From NCBI RefSeq assembly GCF_030283145.1, contig NZ_JASNWE010000001.1, forward strand, positions 2,216,276 through 2,280,275: a stretch of DNA of 64,000 nt, in the 5' to 3' direction. The DNA comes from Actinomadura xylanilytica (GTDB lineage Bacteria > Actinomycetota > Actinomycetes > Streptosporangiales > Streptosporangiaceae). The translations under genes and the position numbers were made by a program. A model generated the notes under the pieces. That model had not been told where the DNA came from. It ran no database searches and saw only the letters and a list, made by a program, of their open reading frames with translations. Below, piece by piece: positions 41,435 through 50,468 of the stretch; the first letter of the stretch is position 1, and every line of letters starts with the position of its first letter.

Positions 41435-43348
41435 GTGAGTGTCGGGCACCCATCGCCGGGACCCGCAGAACGGTCATCGGCCGACGACGACCCGCAGGTC
41501 ATCGGCGAGCACCGCCTGGTGGGACGTCTCGGCGCGGGCGGCATGGGCGCGGTCTACCTGGGCGAGGACCCGGCCGGACGGCAGGTCGCGATCAAGGTCA
41601 TCCGGCGCGAGCTGGCGCTCGACGACTCCTTCCGTGCCCGCTTCGCCGGCGAGGTCGCCAACGCCCGCCGCGTCGCCTCGTTCTGCACCGCGCGGGTCCT
41701 CGGCCACGGCGAGGACGACGGCCGCCCCTACATGGTCACCGAGTACATCGACGGCGTCTCGCTCGGCGACCTGGTCGAGCGGGACGGGGCGCTGGACCAG
41801 GCCCGGGTGCGGGGCCTGGCCATCGGCATCGCCACCGCGCTCACCGCGATCCACGCCGTCCGGCTGGTGCACCGCGACCTCAAGCCCGGCAACGTGCTGC
41901 TGTCGGCCACCGGCCCGCGCGTCATCGACTTCGGCATCGCCCGCGCGCTCGACTCCCCCGAGAAGCACACCCAGACCGGGTTCATCGTCGGCAGCCCCGG
42001 CTGGATCGCTCCTGAGCAGGTCTTCGAGGGCACCGTCGACACCGCCGCCGACGTGTTCGCCTGGGGCACCCTGGTCGCCTACGCCGCGACCGGCGCCCAC
42101 CCCTTCGGCACCGGCACCATGATGGTGCTCGCCTCCCGCGCGCAGCAGCGCAAGCACGACCTGGACAAGGTCCCGGACGACCTGCGGCCCCTCGTCCACT
42201 CCGCGCTCACCCCCTCGCCCGCCGCCCGGCCGAGCGCCGAGGAGCTGCTCGTCGCGCTCGTCGGCGCCGAGGACCCCGAGCACACCGCCAGCCGGATCAT
42301 CACCAACGAGTGGGCGCCCGTCCCGGCCGCCGCGTCCCTGGCCTCCGCGGCGTCCCCGGCCTCGACCCGGCCGCCGGAGGCGTCGCCGGCCACGCATCCG
42401 CCGCCCCCGCGGTCCGCCTCCCAGACGCCGGCGCCCGCGCCCGCGTCCTTGGTCGCGCCGCCGCCACCGGCACCACCGCCGTCGGCCCCGGCGACGACCG
42501 CGCCGCCCTCGTTGTCACCGCCGTTCCCGGCCCCGCCGCCGGGACGGTCCCGGCACGCGCCGCCCGCGGGCGCCCACCTGGCCGGGCCGCACACCGCGCC
42601 CGTCCTCCCCGGGACGAGGAGCGGGCGGCAGCGGAAGAGGTACACGCTGCCGGTCATAATCGTCGTGGGCGTCGCCGCCACAGCCGGCATAGCCCAGACC
42701 ACGGCGCTGGTCATGGGGGGGTTCCTCGACGCCGCCGACAAGGCCGACCAGCCCCGGGAGCCTCGGGCGCTCAGCAGCCTGCCCGACCCGTGCAAGCTGC
42801 TGGGGTCCGCGGAACAGGCCCGGATCGTCCCCAAGGCGAAGTCCCGCGCCGGGAAGAAGGCGGGCGACGGCATCTTCCCGGGGAAGCAGACCGCTTACTG
42901 CCTCTGGACGTCCCCCGCGCGGAACGCCAAGGGGCAGCCGACGGCGCGGAAGCTGACCCTGCGGCTGACCCTCGTCGACAAGGCCGCCGCCGGGAAGGAG
43001 CTCAAGGCGGGCAGCAGGCGCCTGACCGCGCGCGTCCGCGAGTCGTCCGGCGCCGGCGCCGTCGGCGCGATGGACGAGATCGGCAGCCTCCCCCGGAGCG
43101 GCTTCGGCACCGGTAAGGGCTCGGCCTCGACCGCCACCATGGCCGGGCGGCACGGCAACGTCCTCATCGAGGTCGGCTACAAGAACCCGTCCGTCAAGCC
43201 CGTCAAGGCCGGCGACCCGCTGCTCGGCCCCCCGTACTCCCCCGAGGACCAGCGCGCCCCCTCGGTCGCCTGGCGAGTGGTGAACATCGCGGCGAAGGGC
43301 CTGGAGGGTTGCGACCCCTGCCACACCGACCCGGCCTCCTCGCCCTGA
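41435..43348 (+). CDS. Receptor Ser/Thr protein kinase with extracytoplasmic C..CxW..CxxC domain
   Basis: A 637-residue Hanks-type kinase from GTG 41435. The catalytic domain lies at about 22-275: Gly loop LGAGGMGAVYLG, VAIKVIRREL, HRDLKPGNVLL near 147, DFGIA near 167 and SPGWIAPEQ. A Pro/Ala/Ser linker (about 290-395) leads to one TM helix (about 403-427). An outside domain of about 200 residues follows, with DPCKLLG, YCLWTSP, NVLIEVGY and the C-terminal CDPCH. No PASTA repeats are present. The kinase at 56409 is a close paralogue. It precedes an EccA-like ATPase gene by 52 bp and probably forms an operon with it. Confidence 0.94.
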   Translation: MSVGHPSPGPAERSSADDDPQVIGEHRLVGRLGAGGMGAVYLGEDPAGRQVAIKVIRRELALDDSFRARFAGEVANARRVASFCTARVLGHGEDDGRPYMVTEYIDGVSLGDLVERDGALDQARVRGLAIGIATALTAIHAVRLVHRDLKPGNVLLSATGPRVIDFGIARALDSPEKHTQTGFIVGSPGWIAPEQVFEGTVDTAADVFAWGTLVAYAATGAHPFGTGTMMVLASRAQQRKHDLDKVPDDLRPLVHSALTPSPAARPSAEELLVALVGAEDPEHTASRIITNEWAPVPAAASLASAASPASTRPPEASPATHPPPPRSASQTPAPAPASLVAPPPPAPPPSAPATTAPPSLSPPFPAPPPGRSRHAPPAGAHLAGPHTAPVLPGTRSGRQRKRYTLPVIIVVGVAATAGIAQTTALVMGGFLDAADKADQPREPRALSSLPDPCKLLGSAEQARIVPKAKSRAGKKAGDGIFPGKQTAYCLWTSPARNAKGQPTARKLTLRLTLVDKAAAGKELKAGSRRLTARVRESSGAGAVGAMDEIGSLPRSGFGTGKGSASTATMAGRHGNVLIEVGYKNPSVKPVKAGDPLLGPPYSPEDQRAPSVAWRVVNIAAKGLEGCDPCHTDPASSP

Positions 43349-43400
43349 CCGACGCTCTAGGCTGTTCCGCGCCGATTGATGCGTTTACGAGGGGATCGCG

Positions 43401-46400
43401 GTGCGTCTGCCGGAGCATCTGGAATTACTGGTCACCGATGAGCCGGTCCTGGACCTGTACTCGTACGGCCCCTGGCGGGTGCCGGACGGGCTGTTCGAGG
43501 AGATCCGCGCGCGCCTCGACAAGCTCGTGTCCGACCCGCGCTTCAGCGACCTCACCACCGACGAGCACTCGCTGCTCACCGCGCCCGCGCCACTGGTCGT
43601 CGCCGACCTGCTCCTGACGGTCGACTTCCTGTCCGGATCGGCGGCCATCAACTCCGGCACCCACGCCCGGCTCCAGCACCTGATCTTCGGCCGCTACCAC
43701 CGCGAGCCGCGCGACCCGCTGCGCGCCCGCACCGACTGGGGCGTCACCGGCGGCGGCTTCCGCCCGCTGGAATGGCTGGAGGACATCCCCGACAAGGACC
43801 TCGCCCTCACCCTCGCCCGCGAGTCCCTCGACGTGCTCGAGGGGCTGGAGCCGCTCGAGGCGCGGCGCGCCGCGCTGGCCCGGCTGTACGACGACCCGCC
43901 GCCCGAGCTGGAGATCAAGGCGACGCAGGAGGACCGCGACCGCTGGGCCGCGCACGCCCCCGACGACGTCCTCGCGGCGCTGCCCGAGCTGGCCGGGCCG
44001 ATCGGCTACCTCGACTGGGTGTGCTCGGGGCTGCTGCCCGTGCACGAGCACCTGCTGGAGGTCGCGCCGCACGACGAGCCCGTCCTCGATCTGCTCGTCA
44101 ACCTGCTGCTCCAGGGCGGGCTCGACCAGGTCCCCGCCGAGCTGTCGGTCGCGCTGGACCAGGACCGCTACGGCGAACTGCTCGAACGGTTCGCCGCCCG
44201 GCGGGACGGGTTCGAGGCGCAGCCGTGGTTCGTCAAGGCCCGCGCCTGGCTGTCGCGCGCCCTCGGCGCCGGCGCCGCCGACGCCTGCCGCGCGTGGCTC
44301 GACATGTCGATGCGCTTCACCGGGACGGTGCAGGGCCTCCCCGGCGAGCCCCGCGTCCCCGAGCCGGAGTGGATCCCGGTCGGCGAGTTCCAGGCCGACC
44401 TGCGCCGGCTGTGCACCCCGCGGCGGCGCGTCGTCAACCCCCTCGCCGCCGACATGGGCAAGGCCCCGCAGCCGCGCACCCGCCGCCGGCGCGCCCCCGA
44501 GGCCGGCTCCGAGCTGGTCGGGCAGCCCGACGTCGTCGCCGCGCTCGCCGAGATCCCCGACGGCACCAAGCCCGTCCGGCTGCTGCTGGTCGGGCCGGAC
44601 GGCACCGGCAAGCGGGACGCCGCGCAGGAGATCGCCCGGCTGCTCCAGGAGCGGCTGATCACCGCGCCGCCGCTGTGGCTGGCCGACGACTTCTTCGCCG
44701 GGAAGGAGGTGTCGGCCGCGACCACCCACCTGTACAACGACGCCCGCGAGTCCGCCGGGGCCCGGCTGATGGTCATCGACGGGCTCGACGACATGTCGCA
44801 GGACCCGCGCAGCGGCGAGGCCATCGTCGAGGAGCTGCACCGCGCCCTGGACGTCCACGAGGACCTGCACGTCGTCGCGCTGTGCGAGCCCGGCGGCGAC
44901 GAGCGGATCCGCGAGATCAACCCCGGCCTCGCGCTCCGCTTCACCGTGGTGCACACGCACGGTTTCACCGCCGACGGCTACGCCGAGCTGTTCGACCGCG
45001 CCCTGCACCAGCGCGGCGCCCGCGCGCACAAGCGCGCCCTCGCCGCCGCGGGCGAGCTGCTCGTCCGCACCCCGCCCGTCCGCAACCTGCGGAACGCTCG
45101 GCTCGCGCACCGCCTCGCCGACGTCGTGGTGGCGGACGTCCGCGAACGCACCGAGCCCGGCGCCGAGCTGGTCGTCAAGCGCGCCGACGTTCCCGGCGCC
45201 TTCGACACCGCCGGGACCGCCGGCGACCCGATGGCCGAGCTCGCCGCGCTCACCGGGCTGCGCAGCGTCAAGCAGGAGATCGAGCTCCTCATCGCCGGCA
45301 CCCGCGCCGCCGGGCTGCGCCGCGACGCCGGGCTGCCCGCCGCCACCCCGTCCCGCCACATGGTGTTCACCGGTAACCCGGGCACCGGCAAGACCGAGGT
45401 GGCGCGGCTGCTCGCCCGCATCTACAAGGACCTCGGCGTGCTGTCGTCCGGGCACCTGGTCGAGGCGTCCCGCGCGCAGCTCGTCGGCCAGTACATCGGG
45501 GAGACCTCCGTCAAGGCCCGCGCCGTGGTGCAGCGCGCCGTCGGCGGCGTGCTGTTCATCGACGAGGCGTACTCCCTCACCCACTCCGAGCTGAGCGAGG
45601 ACTACGGCCCCGAGGCCATCGCCGAGCTGGTCAAGATGATGGAGGACCACCGCGAGGACCTGGTGGTGATCGTCGCCGGATACGAGCGCGAGATGCAGCG
45701 CTTCATCGCCTCCGACCCCGGCCTGGCCTCCCGCTTCCCCACCACCGTGCGGTTCCCCGACTTCACCGACGACGAGCTCCTGACCATCTTCGACGGCCAG
45801 GCCGCGCGCGTCGGGCTGGCCCCGGACCCGGCCGCCCGCGACAAGATCACCGGGCTGCTCCGGCGGGCCCCGCGCGGCCGGTCCTTCGGCAACGCCCGGC
45901 TCATGCGCAACCTGTGCGAACGCGCCATCGCCCTCCAGGCCCGCCGCATCACCAGCAAGAAGAAGACCACCCCCGGCGAGCTGACCGCGCTGCTCCCGGA
46001 CGACGTCCCCGACACCCTCAGCGGCGTCACCCGCGCCGTCCCCGTCACCGACCCGCTCACCACGCTGGACGGGCTGATCGGGCTGCGCGAGGTCAAGCAG
46101 GAGGTGCACCGCCTGGTCGCCGAGGCGCGCGGCACCGAACTGCGCCGCGCCGCCGGGCAGCCCGTCACCGCCCCCACCCGGCACATGGTGTTCACCGGCA
46201 ACCCCGGCACCGCCAAGACCACCGTCGCCCGGCTCATCGCCGCCGTGTACGCCCAGCTCGGACTGCTGTCGTCCGGCCACCTGGTCGAGGTCGACCGCGC
46301 CGCCCTCGTCGGCCCCTACCTCGGGCAGACCGCGCCCAAGGTCCAGGCCGCCGTCGAGCAGGCCCTCGGCGGCGTGCTGTTCATCGACGAGGCGTACGCC

Positions 46401-46868
46401 CTCACCGGCGACGCCTACGGTCAGGAGGCCGTCGCCGCGCTCGCCCGGCTGATGGAGGAGTACCGCGGCGACCTGCTGGTCATCGCCGCCGGCTACGAGC
46501 GCGAGATGGCCGGTTTCCTCACCGCCAACTCCGGCCTGGAGTCACGGTTCGCCAAGCGGCTGGCCTTCCCCGACTACGCCGACGGCGAGCTCGTCGCGAT
46601 CTTCGCGCACCTCGCCGCCGCCGACGGGTTCACCCTCGCCCCCGACCTCACCGGCGCCCTGCGCGCCCTCCTGGCCACCGCCCCCCGCGGCGCCTCGTTC
46701 GGCAACGGCCGGCTGATGCGCAACCTCCTCGACGCCGCCATCGCCGCCCAGGCCCAGCGCCTCACCTCGGGCGACCGTCCGGCGAACGACGAGGTCGTCA
46801 CCCTCCGCGCCGCCGACCTCCCGTCCACCGCACCCGGCACCGCCGACCGCCACGGCTTCTACCTGTGA
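43401..46868 (+). CDS. Three-module AAA+ ATPase with two CbxX/EccA-type domains
   Basis: A 1,155-residue protein from GTG 43401 (GAGGGGA at good spacing). Residues 1-360 are helical and unrecognised. A first NTPase module (about 375-590) has Walker A GPDGTGKRD but only VIDGLDD for Walker B. The second module (about 620-860) is a full CbxX/CfqX ATPase: GNPGTGKTE near 657, VLFIDEAYSL near 717. The third (about 890-1130) has GNPGTAKTT, where the Gly before Lys is Ala, and VLFIDEAYAL near 992. EccA proteins of type VII secretion have one such module behind a TPR domain. The location beside kinases and an EspI-like gene suggests a secretion-linked chaperone ATPase; that is inference. Confidence 0.92.
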   Translation: MRLPEHLELLVTDEPVLDLYSYGPWRVPDGLFEEIRARLDKLVSDPRFSDLTTDEHSLLTAPAPLVVADLLLTVDFLSGSAAINSGTHARLQHLIFGRYHREPRDPLRARTDWGVTGGGFRPLEWLEDIPDKDLALTLARESLDVLEGLEPLEARRAALARLYDDPPPELEIKATQEDRDRWAAHAPDDVLAALPELAGPIGYLDWVCSGLLPVHEHLLEVAPHDEPVLDLLVNLLLQGGLDQVPAELSVALDQDRYGELLERFAARRDGFEAQPWFVKARAWLSRALGAGAADACRAWLDMSMRFTGTVQGLPGEPRVPEPEWIPVGEFQADLRRLCTPRRRVVNPLAADMGKAPQPRTRRRRAPEAGSELVGQPDVVAALAEIPDGTKPVRLLLVGPDGTGKRDAAQEIARLLQERLITAPPLWLADDFFAGKEVSAATTHLYNDARESAGARLMVIDGLDDMSQDPRSGEAIVEELHRALDVHEDLHVVALCEPGGDERIREINPGLALRFTVVHTHGFTADGYAELFDRALHQRGARAHKRALAAAGELLVRTPPVRNLRNARLAHRLADVVVADVRERTEPGAELVVKRADVPGAFDTAGTAGDPMAELAALTGLRSVKQEIELLIAGTRAAGLRRDAGLPAATPSRHMVFTGNPGTGKTEVARLLARIYKDLGVLSSGHLVEASRAQLVGQYIGETSVKARAVVQRAVGGVLFIDEAYSLTHSELSEDYGPEAIAELVKMMEDHREDLVVIVAGYEREMQRFIASDPGLASRFPTTVRFPDFTDDELLTIFDGQAARVGLAPDPAARDKITGLLRRAPRGRSFGNARLMRNLCERAIALQARRITSKKKTTPGELTALLPDDVPDTLSGVTRAVPVTDPLTTLDGLIGLREVKQEVHRLVAEARGTELRRAAGQPVTAPTRHMVFTGNPGTAKTTVARLIAAVYAQLGLLSSGHLVEVDRAALVGPYLGQTAPKVQAAVEQALGGVLFIDEAYALTGDAYGQEAVAALARLMEEYRGDLLVIAAGYEREMAGFLTANSGLESRFAKRLAFPDYADGELVAIFAHLAAADGFTLAPDLTGALRALLATAPRGASFGNGRLMRNLLDAAIAAQAQRLTSGDRPANDEVVTLRAADLPSTAPGTADRHGFYL

Positions 46869-47003
46869 ACCGCGCCGGAGCAGCCCTTCACGGGGTCCCT
46901 GACGACCCCTGACGCCACCGGTGCGGACGGGCGCGAAGCGGTGCTCTCCCCTTGTCTAGACTCGTGCCATCACATCCGCCGACGAGGCCCTGAAAGGTGA
47001 TCG

Positions 47004-48512
47004 GTGACCGTTCGGGACTGGCAGCACACCGTGCTGCACCACCTCGGTGCCACGGAGACCGGACTCGTCCCGCCCACCGCCCGGCCGGCGCCGAGCCCCC
47101 CGCCCGTCCGGCGTCCGGATCCCTCCCGCGTCGGCACGATGATCTTCCCCCCGGCGCCGTCCCCGGTCGAAGCGGCAGCACCGGCGTGGAACGGCACACA
47201 GCACACGCACAACGTGGCACCCCAGATGCAGGGCGCCGCGCCCCGAACGCCACCCCGGAGCGCTCCTCCTCAGCCGCCCCACGCACCACCACCTGCCCAA
47301 GCCCCAGCACCCCAGCCGCCCCACGCGGCACCACCACCTGTCCAAACCCCGGCACCCCAGCCGCCCCACGCAGCACCACCACCTGCCCGAGCCCCGGCAC
47401 CCCAGTCGCCGCCCCCGGCGCCCCACGCGCCCGGGCCAGCCCCACAGACGCAGCGAGCCGCACCACAGCTCGCAGCGCCGCCAGTATCGGGGGGAGGCGG
47501 GACGGCACCTCGAGTGCCGCCTTCCTGGGGCGGGACGGCGCCGGGGATCGCCTCGCCGCCGGTGCGGAGCCCAGGGGCCGGGGCACCTGCGGTCCCACCG
47601 GCTGAGGCGTGGGCGCAGGGGCAGGACCTCGTCCGCCGCAATCCGCACGGTGATCCGATGCTGCGGCGGCTGGGACGCGGGATGCGGAAGGGGATCGGGG
47701 CCTCCGCGGCGGGCCAGGCCAGGGAGCTGGCGCGGCTCACGGCGCAGCTCGGCGCGCCCGTGCCGTCCTGCCGCCGGATCGTGGTCACCAGCGTGCGGGG
47801 CGGCGCGGGGAAGTCGACGATCGCGGCGCTCGTCGCGGGCGTCATCCGGCGGCACCGCGACGACCGGGTGATCGCGATCGACGCCGACCCCGGACTGGGC
47901 TCGCTGCCGCTCCGGCTGGACGTGCGGGGGGCGCGCTCGCTCCGCGACCTGGCCGCGGCGCGCCCGCAGAGCTGGGACGAGACGGCCGCGTTCCTCACCC
48001 GTACCGAGGAGGGCCTGTGGGTGCTGCCCGCGCATTCCGAGCGGAAGCTCGGCGGTGATCTGGACGATGAGATCTTCCGGGCCGGCGCGGGCAGGCTGGG
48101 CCGCTACTTCTCCACCTCGGTGATCGACTGCGGCGCCGGGCTGGTGTCGGGGTTGCAGCGCGGCGTCCTGTCCGGCGCCCACGCGCAGGTGTTCGTCGCG
48201 CCCGGCACCACGGACGGGGCGGCGAGCGCGCGGGCGGCGCTGGGGTGGTTCGCGCAGAACGGCCACGGGCCGCTGCTGTCGCGCACGGTCATCGCGCTCG
48301 TGGCGCACACCCCGAGTCCGGGCGCCGAGCTGGAACGGGCCGCGGAGGAGCTGAGCGCCGCGGGCCTGCTGGTCGTGCACATCCCCTACGACCGGCATCT
48401 CGCCGCCGGGATCGCGATCACCCCCGAACGGGTCGGCGGGGCGGCCCGCGACGCCGCGACGCTGATCGCGGCCGAGGCGTTCGCCCGTTCGCTCTCGGGA
48501 GGCGCGACGTGA
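47004..48512 (+). CDS. EspI-like Pro-rich MinD/ParA-type ATPase
   Basis: A 502-residue protein from GTG 47004. Residues about 20-215 are Pro/Ala/Gln-rich with 15-residue repeats. Residues about 255-490 are a SIMIBI-class ATPase with deviant Walker A SVRGGAGKSTIAAL (about 264-277), VIAIDADPGLGSLPLRL and STSVIDCGAGL. The combination of a long Pro-rich N-terminus and a MinD-like domain is that of EspI in ESX loci, which modulates type VII secretion. The stop overlaps the next gene as GTGA. No membrane segment is seen. Confidence 0.88.
   Translation: MTVRDWQHTVLHHLGATETGLVPPTARPAPSPPPVRRPDPSRVGTMIFPPAPSPVEAAAPAWNGTQHTHNVAPQMQGAAPRTPPRSAPPQPPHAPPPAQAPAPQPPHAAPPPVQTPAPQPPHAAPPPARAPAPQSPPPAPHAPGPAPQTQRAAPQLAAPPVSGGGGTAPRVPPSWGGTAPGIASPPVRSPGAGAPAVPPAEAWAQGQDLVRRNPHGDPMLRRLGRGMRKGIGASAAGQARELARLTAQLGAPVPSCRRIVVTSVRGGAGKSTIAALVAGVIRRHRDDRVIAIDADPGLGSLPLRLDVRGARSLRDLAAARPQSWDETAAFLTRTEEGLWVLPAHSERKLGGDLDDEIFRAGAGRLGRYFSTSVIDCGAGLVSGLQRGVLSGAHAQVFVAPGTTDGAASARAALGWFAQNGHGPLLSRTVIALVAHTPSPGAELERAAEELSAAGLLVVHIPYDRHLAAGIAITPERVGGAARDAATLIAAEAFARSLSGGAT
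47271..47402. repeat. 45-bp in-frame repeats in the EspI-like gene
   Basis: Three units of 42, 45 and 45 bp each begin CAGCCGCCCCACGC and encode variants of PQPPHAAPPPVQTPA. A decayed fourth unit follows. They make up the core of the Pro-rich disordered region. Confidence 0.85.
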
Positions 48513-48835
48513 GCAGGGAACTGGTGGTGCTGACCCGGGAACGTCCCGACCTGGCCGTCCTGCCCGATCTGGTCGGCGGCAGGGGCCTGAGCGTGGGCGG
48601 GGCGTACGTGTTCGACGCCGGCGACCGGTTGCTCGTGCGCGTGCGCGAACCGATCCTGGTGATGGTCCCCGGCGAAGTCGAACGGCTCCTGGACACCGAT
48701 GTCGAAGCGCCGGTGTGGTGGACGGACGTACGGGCGGCGGCCGACCTCGCAGAGGCGCGGATGGTCGCGCGGCACTGCGCGGAACAGCTCGCGTCCCGCC
48801 ACGACGGCACGGTTTGGAGCGAGAGCAGCTCGTGA
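48509..48835 (+). CDS. DUF6177-like protein, N-terminal half
   Basis: A 108-residue protein from GTG 48509, overlapping both neighbours by GTGA. It has a compact alpha/beta pattern: VVLTRERPDLAVLPDLVGG, a strand pair LLVRVREPILVMVPGE, then APVWWTDVRAAADLAEAR and the end SRHDGTVWSES. From memory this matches the N-terminal part of DUF6177 proteins, which occur in streptomycete ESX loci. The rest of that family appears to be encoded by the next gene. No signal peptide or TM. The function is unknown. Confidence 0.7.
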   Translation: MSRELVVLTRERPDLAVLPDLVGGRGLSVGGAYVFDAGDRLLVRVREPILVMVPGEVERLLDTDVEAPVWWTDVRAAADLAEARMVARHCAEQLASRHDGTVWSESSS

Positions 48836-49821
48836 CGGAACGGACCGGGCAGCCCACCGCGGGCGGGGCCGACGCGCTGACCGAACGCGCCATGGTAGTC
48901 CTGCTGGAACGGCCCGTCGTGGCCCTGAACGCCGACCTGGCCGAGATGCTCGCCGAGTGCGAACGCTCTGGGCGCGTCCTTCAAATCGTCACGCCGCCCG
49001 GCAGCCGCTTGACCCTTCCGCTGCACAGGGTCGTCACGGGAACCGAGGCCCGGTGGGTCGTCTGCGACGGCGACGCGTACTACGAGGGCGCGACCGGACG
49101 GCCGCTGTACTGGGACGGCTCGTCCTTCGCCCTCGTCCCCGACGCGCTCGACTACGCGCCGGGCTTCATCGCGCGTCCGACCGCGCCGACCGGCGCACAG
49201 GTCGCGCTGACGTTCCAGGTGCGGCACCCGTCGGACGGGACGCTCGGCGGACAGGTGGAACGGCTGATGGTGATGCTGACCGGCCGTCCGCCGATCGGCT
49301 GGGGCGCCACCGAACCCCTCGAACACCGCTGGGAACCGGCCGCCCTCACCGCGTCCGCCCGCGACGCGGTGCGGCGCGGCGGCATCGCCAAGCTGATCGC
49401 GATCGGCGCCGGCCCGCGTACCGCCATCGCGACACTGGAGTTCTCCGCGTTCGCGCCGCCCGCGACCGGGATCGCGGAGATGTCGGTACTGACGGTCGGT
49501 TACGCGCCGGACGATCCACCGCCGGTCGCGGACCTCCCGGCGCTGGTGGACCGGCTCGCCGCCGAACACCACCTCGGCGCCCTGCTCGCCCAGCTCACCC
49601 CGGGCAGCGCGGACCTGACCACCGAACCGCGCTGGACGGGTTCGCCCGCGCCCATCGGCCTGGCCGCCGCGGGCGCGCTCACCGGTCCCCCCGGCTTCAC
49701 CAGGCAGCGCATCGGACCGGAGCACGCGCCGATGACCTGGTTCGGCCTGGGCGACGGCCGTTCGCCCGAGTACTGGCGGCGGCATCAGGAACTGCTCCGC
49801 CACCTTCGCTCGACGTCCTGA
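48832..49821 (+). CDS. DUF6177-like protein, C-terminal half
   Basis: A 329-residue protein from GTG 48832, coupled to the previous gene by GTGA. Recognisable segments are LERPVVALNADLAEML, LQIVTPPGSRLTLPLHR, RWVVCDGDAYYEGATGRPLYWD and a late GLGDGRSPEYWRRHQELLRHLR. They follow, in order, the body of DUF6177 proteins as I recall them. The family has no known activity but is syntenic with type VII secretion genes. The last 37 bp overlap the convergent DUF998-type gene. Confidence 0.7.
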   Translation: MTERTGQPTAGGADALTERAMVVLLERPVVALNADLAEMLAECERSGRVLQIVTPPGSRLTLPLHRVVTGTEARWVVCDGDAYYEGATGRPLYWDGSSFALVPDALDYAPGFIARPTAPTGAQVALTFQVRHPSDGTLGGQVERLMVMLTGRPPIGWGATEPLEHRWEPAALTASARDAVRRGGIAKLIAIGAGPRTAIATLEFSAFAPPATGIAEMSVLTVGYAPDDPPPVADLPALVDRLAAEHHLGALLAQLTPGSADLTTEPRWTGSPAPIGLAAAGALTGPPGFTRQRIGPEHAPMTWFGLGDGRSPEYWRRHQELLRHLRSTS

Positions 49822-50465
49822 CCCAGAAGGCGGACGGCGAGCAGCGTCTGCCACGTCCAGCCGATGGTGAGGGCGACGCGCTGGAGCAACCCGCCCACGT
49901 CCGCCAGTCCGGCGTCCTGCCCGTACGCCCGGGACGCCAGCACCATCGTCCCCGCGAAGAGCACCCCGCTCGCGACCGAGTAGAGCGCCCACCCTCGCGC
50001 GCCCGCGCGAGCGAACATCCGTGCGAACACCAGGCACGCTGCGGTGAGCGCCACGAATCCGGCGAACGAGAAGAGGTCATGGAGAACACCGTGCACGGAG
50101 GCGTCCACGACCCGGTCGGGCGTGCCGGACGGGTAGCCGCCCACCGGGTCGGTCACGAAGGTCCCGGCGCAGAGCAGCCCGACCCCCCACGCGCCGACCA
50201 GCAGCGGCCCCCGGACCGACGCACCGGCCGCCCGCTCCCCGGACGCGCGGCGCAGACCGGTCGCGAACGCCAGCGTGAGCAGCCCCGCGGCGAGGAAGGC
50301 GGCGCCCTGCGTCCAGCCCGCGTCACCGAGCGCCAGCGAGCTGACCGGATGGCGCAGCGGACGGTAGTGCGCACGGGTGACGCCCTCGACGAGGTAGGTG
50401 ACGGTGAACAGCGGTCCGGCGAGGGCACCGCAGAGCAGCGGCAGCCGGACGGATGGATCAGCCAT
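49785..50465 (-). CDS. DUF998-type integral membrane protein
   Basis: A 226-residue protein from the ATG at 50465 with about six hydrophobic segments, including LPLLCGALAGPLFTVTYLVEG, GAAFLAAGLLTLAFATGL and GVLHDLFSFAGFVALTAACLV. The HPVSSLALG and HGVLHDLFS motifs are typical of DUF998. Function is unknown. The upstream promoter places transcription start at or next to the ATG, so the mRNA is probably leaderless; an alternative ATG at 50477 would lie inside the -10 box. It overlaps the DUF6177-like gene by 37 bp. Confidence 0.85.
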   Translation of the reverse strand: MADPSVRLPLLCGALAGPLFTVTYLVEGVTRAHYRPLRHPVSSLALGDAGWTQGAAFLAAGLLTLAFATGLRRASGERAAGASVRGPLLVGAWGVGLLCAGTFVTDPVGGYPSGTPDRVVDASVHGVLHDLFSFAGFVALTAACLVFARMFARAGARGWALYSVASGVLFAGTMVLASRAYGQDAGLADVGGLLQRVALTIGWTWQTLLAVRLLGQDVERRWRSSS

Positions 50466-50468
50466 AGG

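Noticed and set aside
37485..41438. 1,317-codon plus-strand open frame
   Set aside because: Exactly opposite pyruvate carboxylase, whose domains and biotin site are unmistakable. The frame is a by-product of codon bias.
43425..46280. 951-codon minus-strand open frame
   Set aside because: Antisense to the three-module AAA+ gene. Gly/Val/Gln-rich with no recognisable fold.
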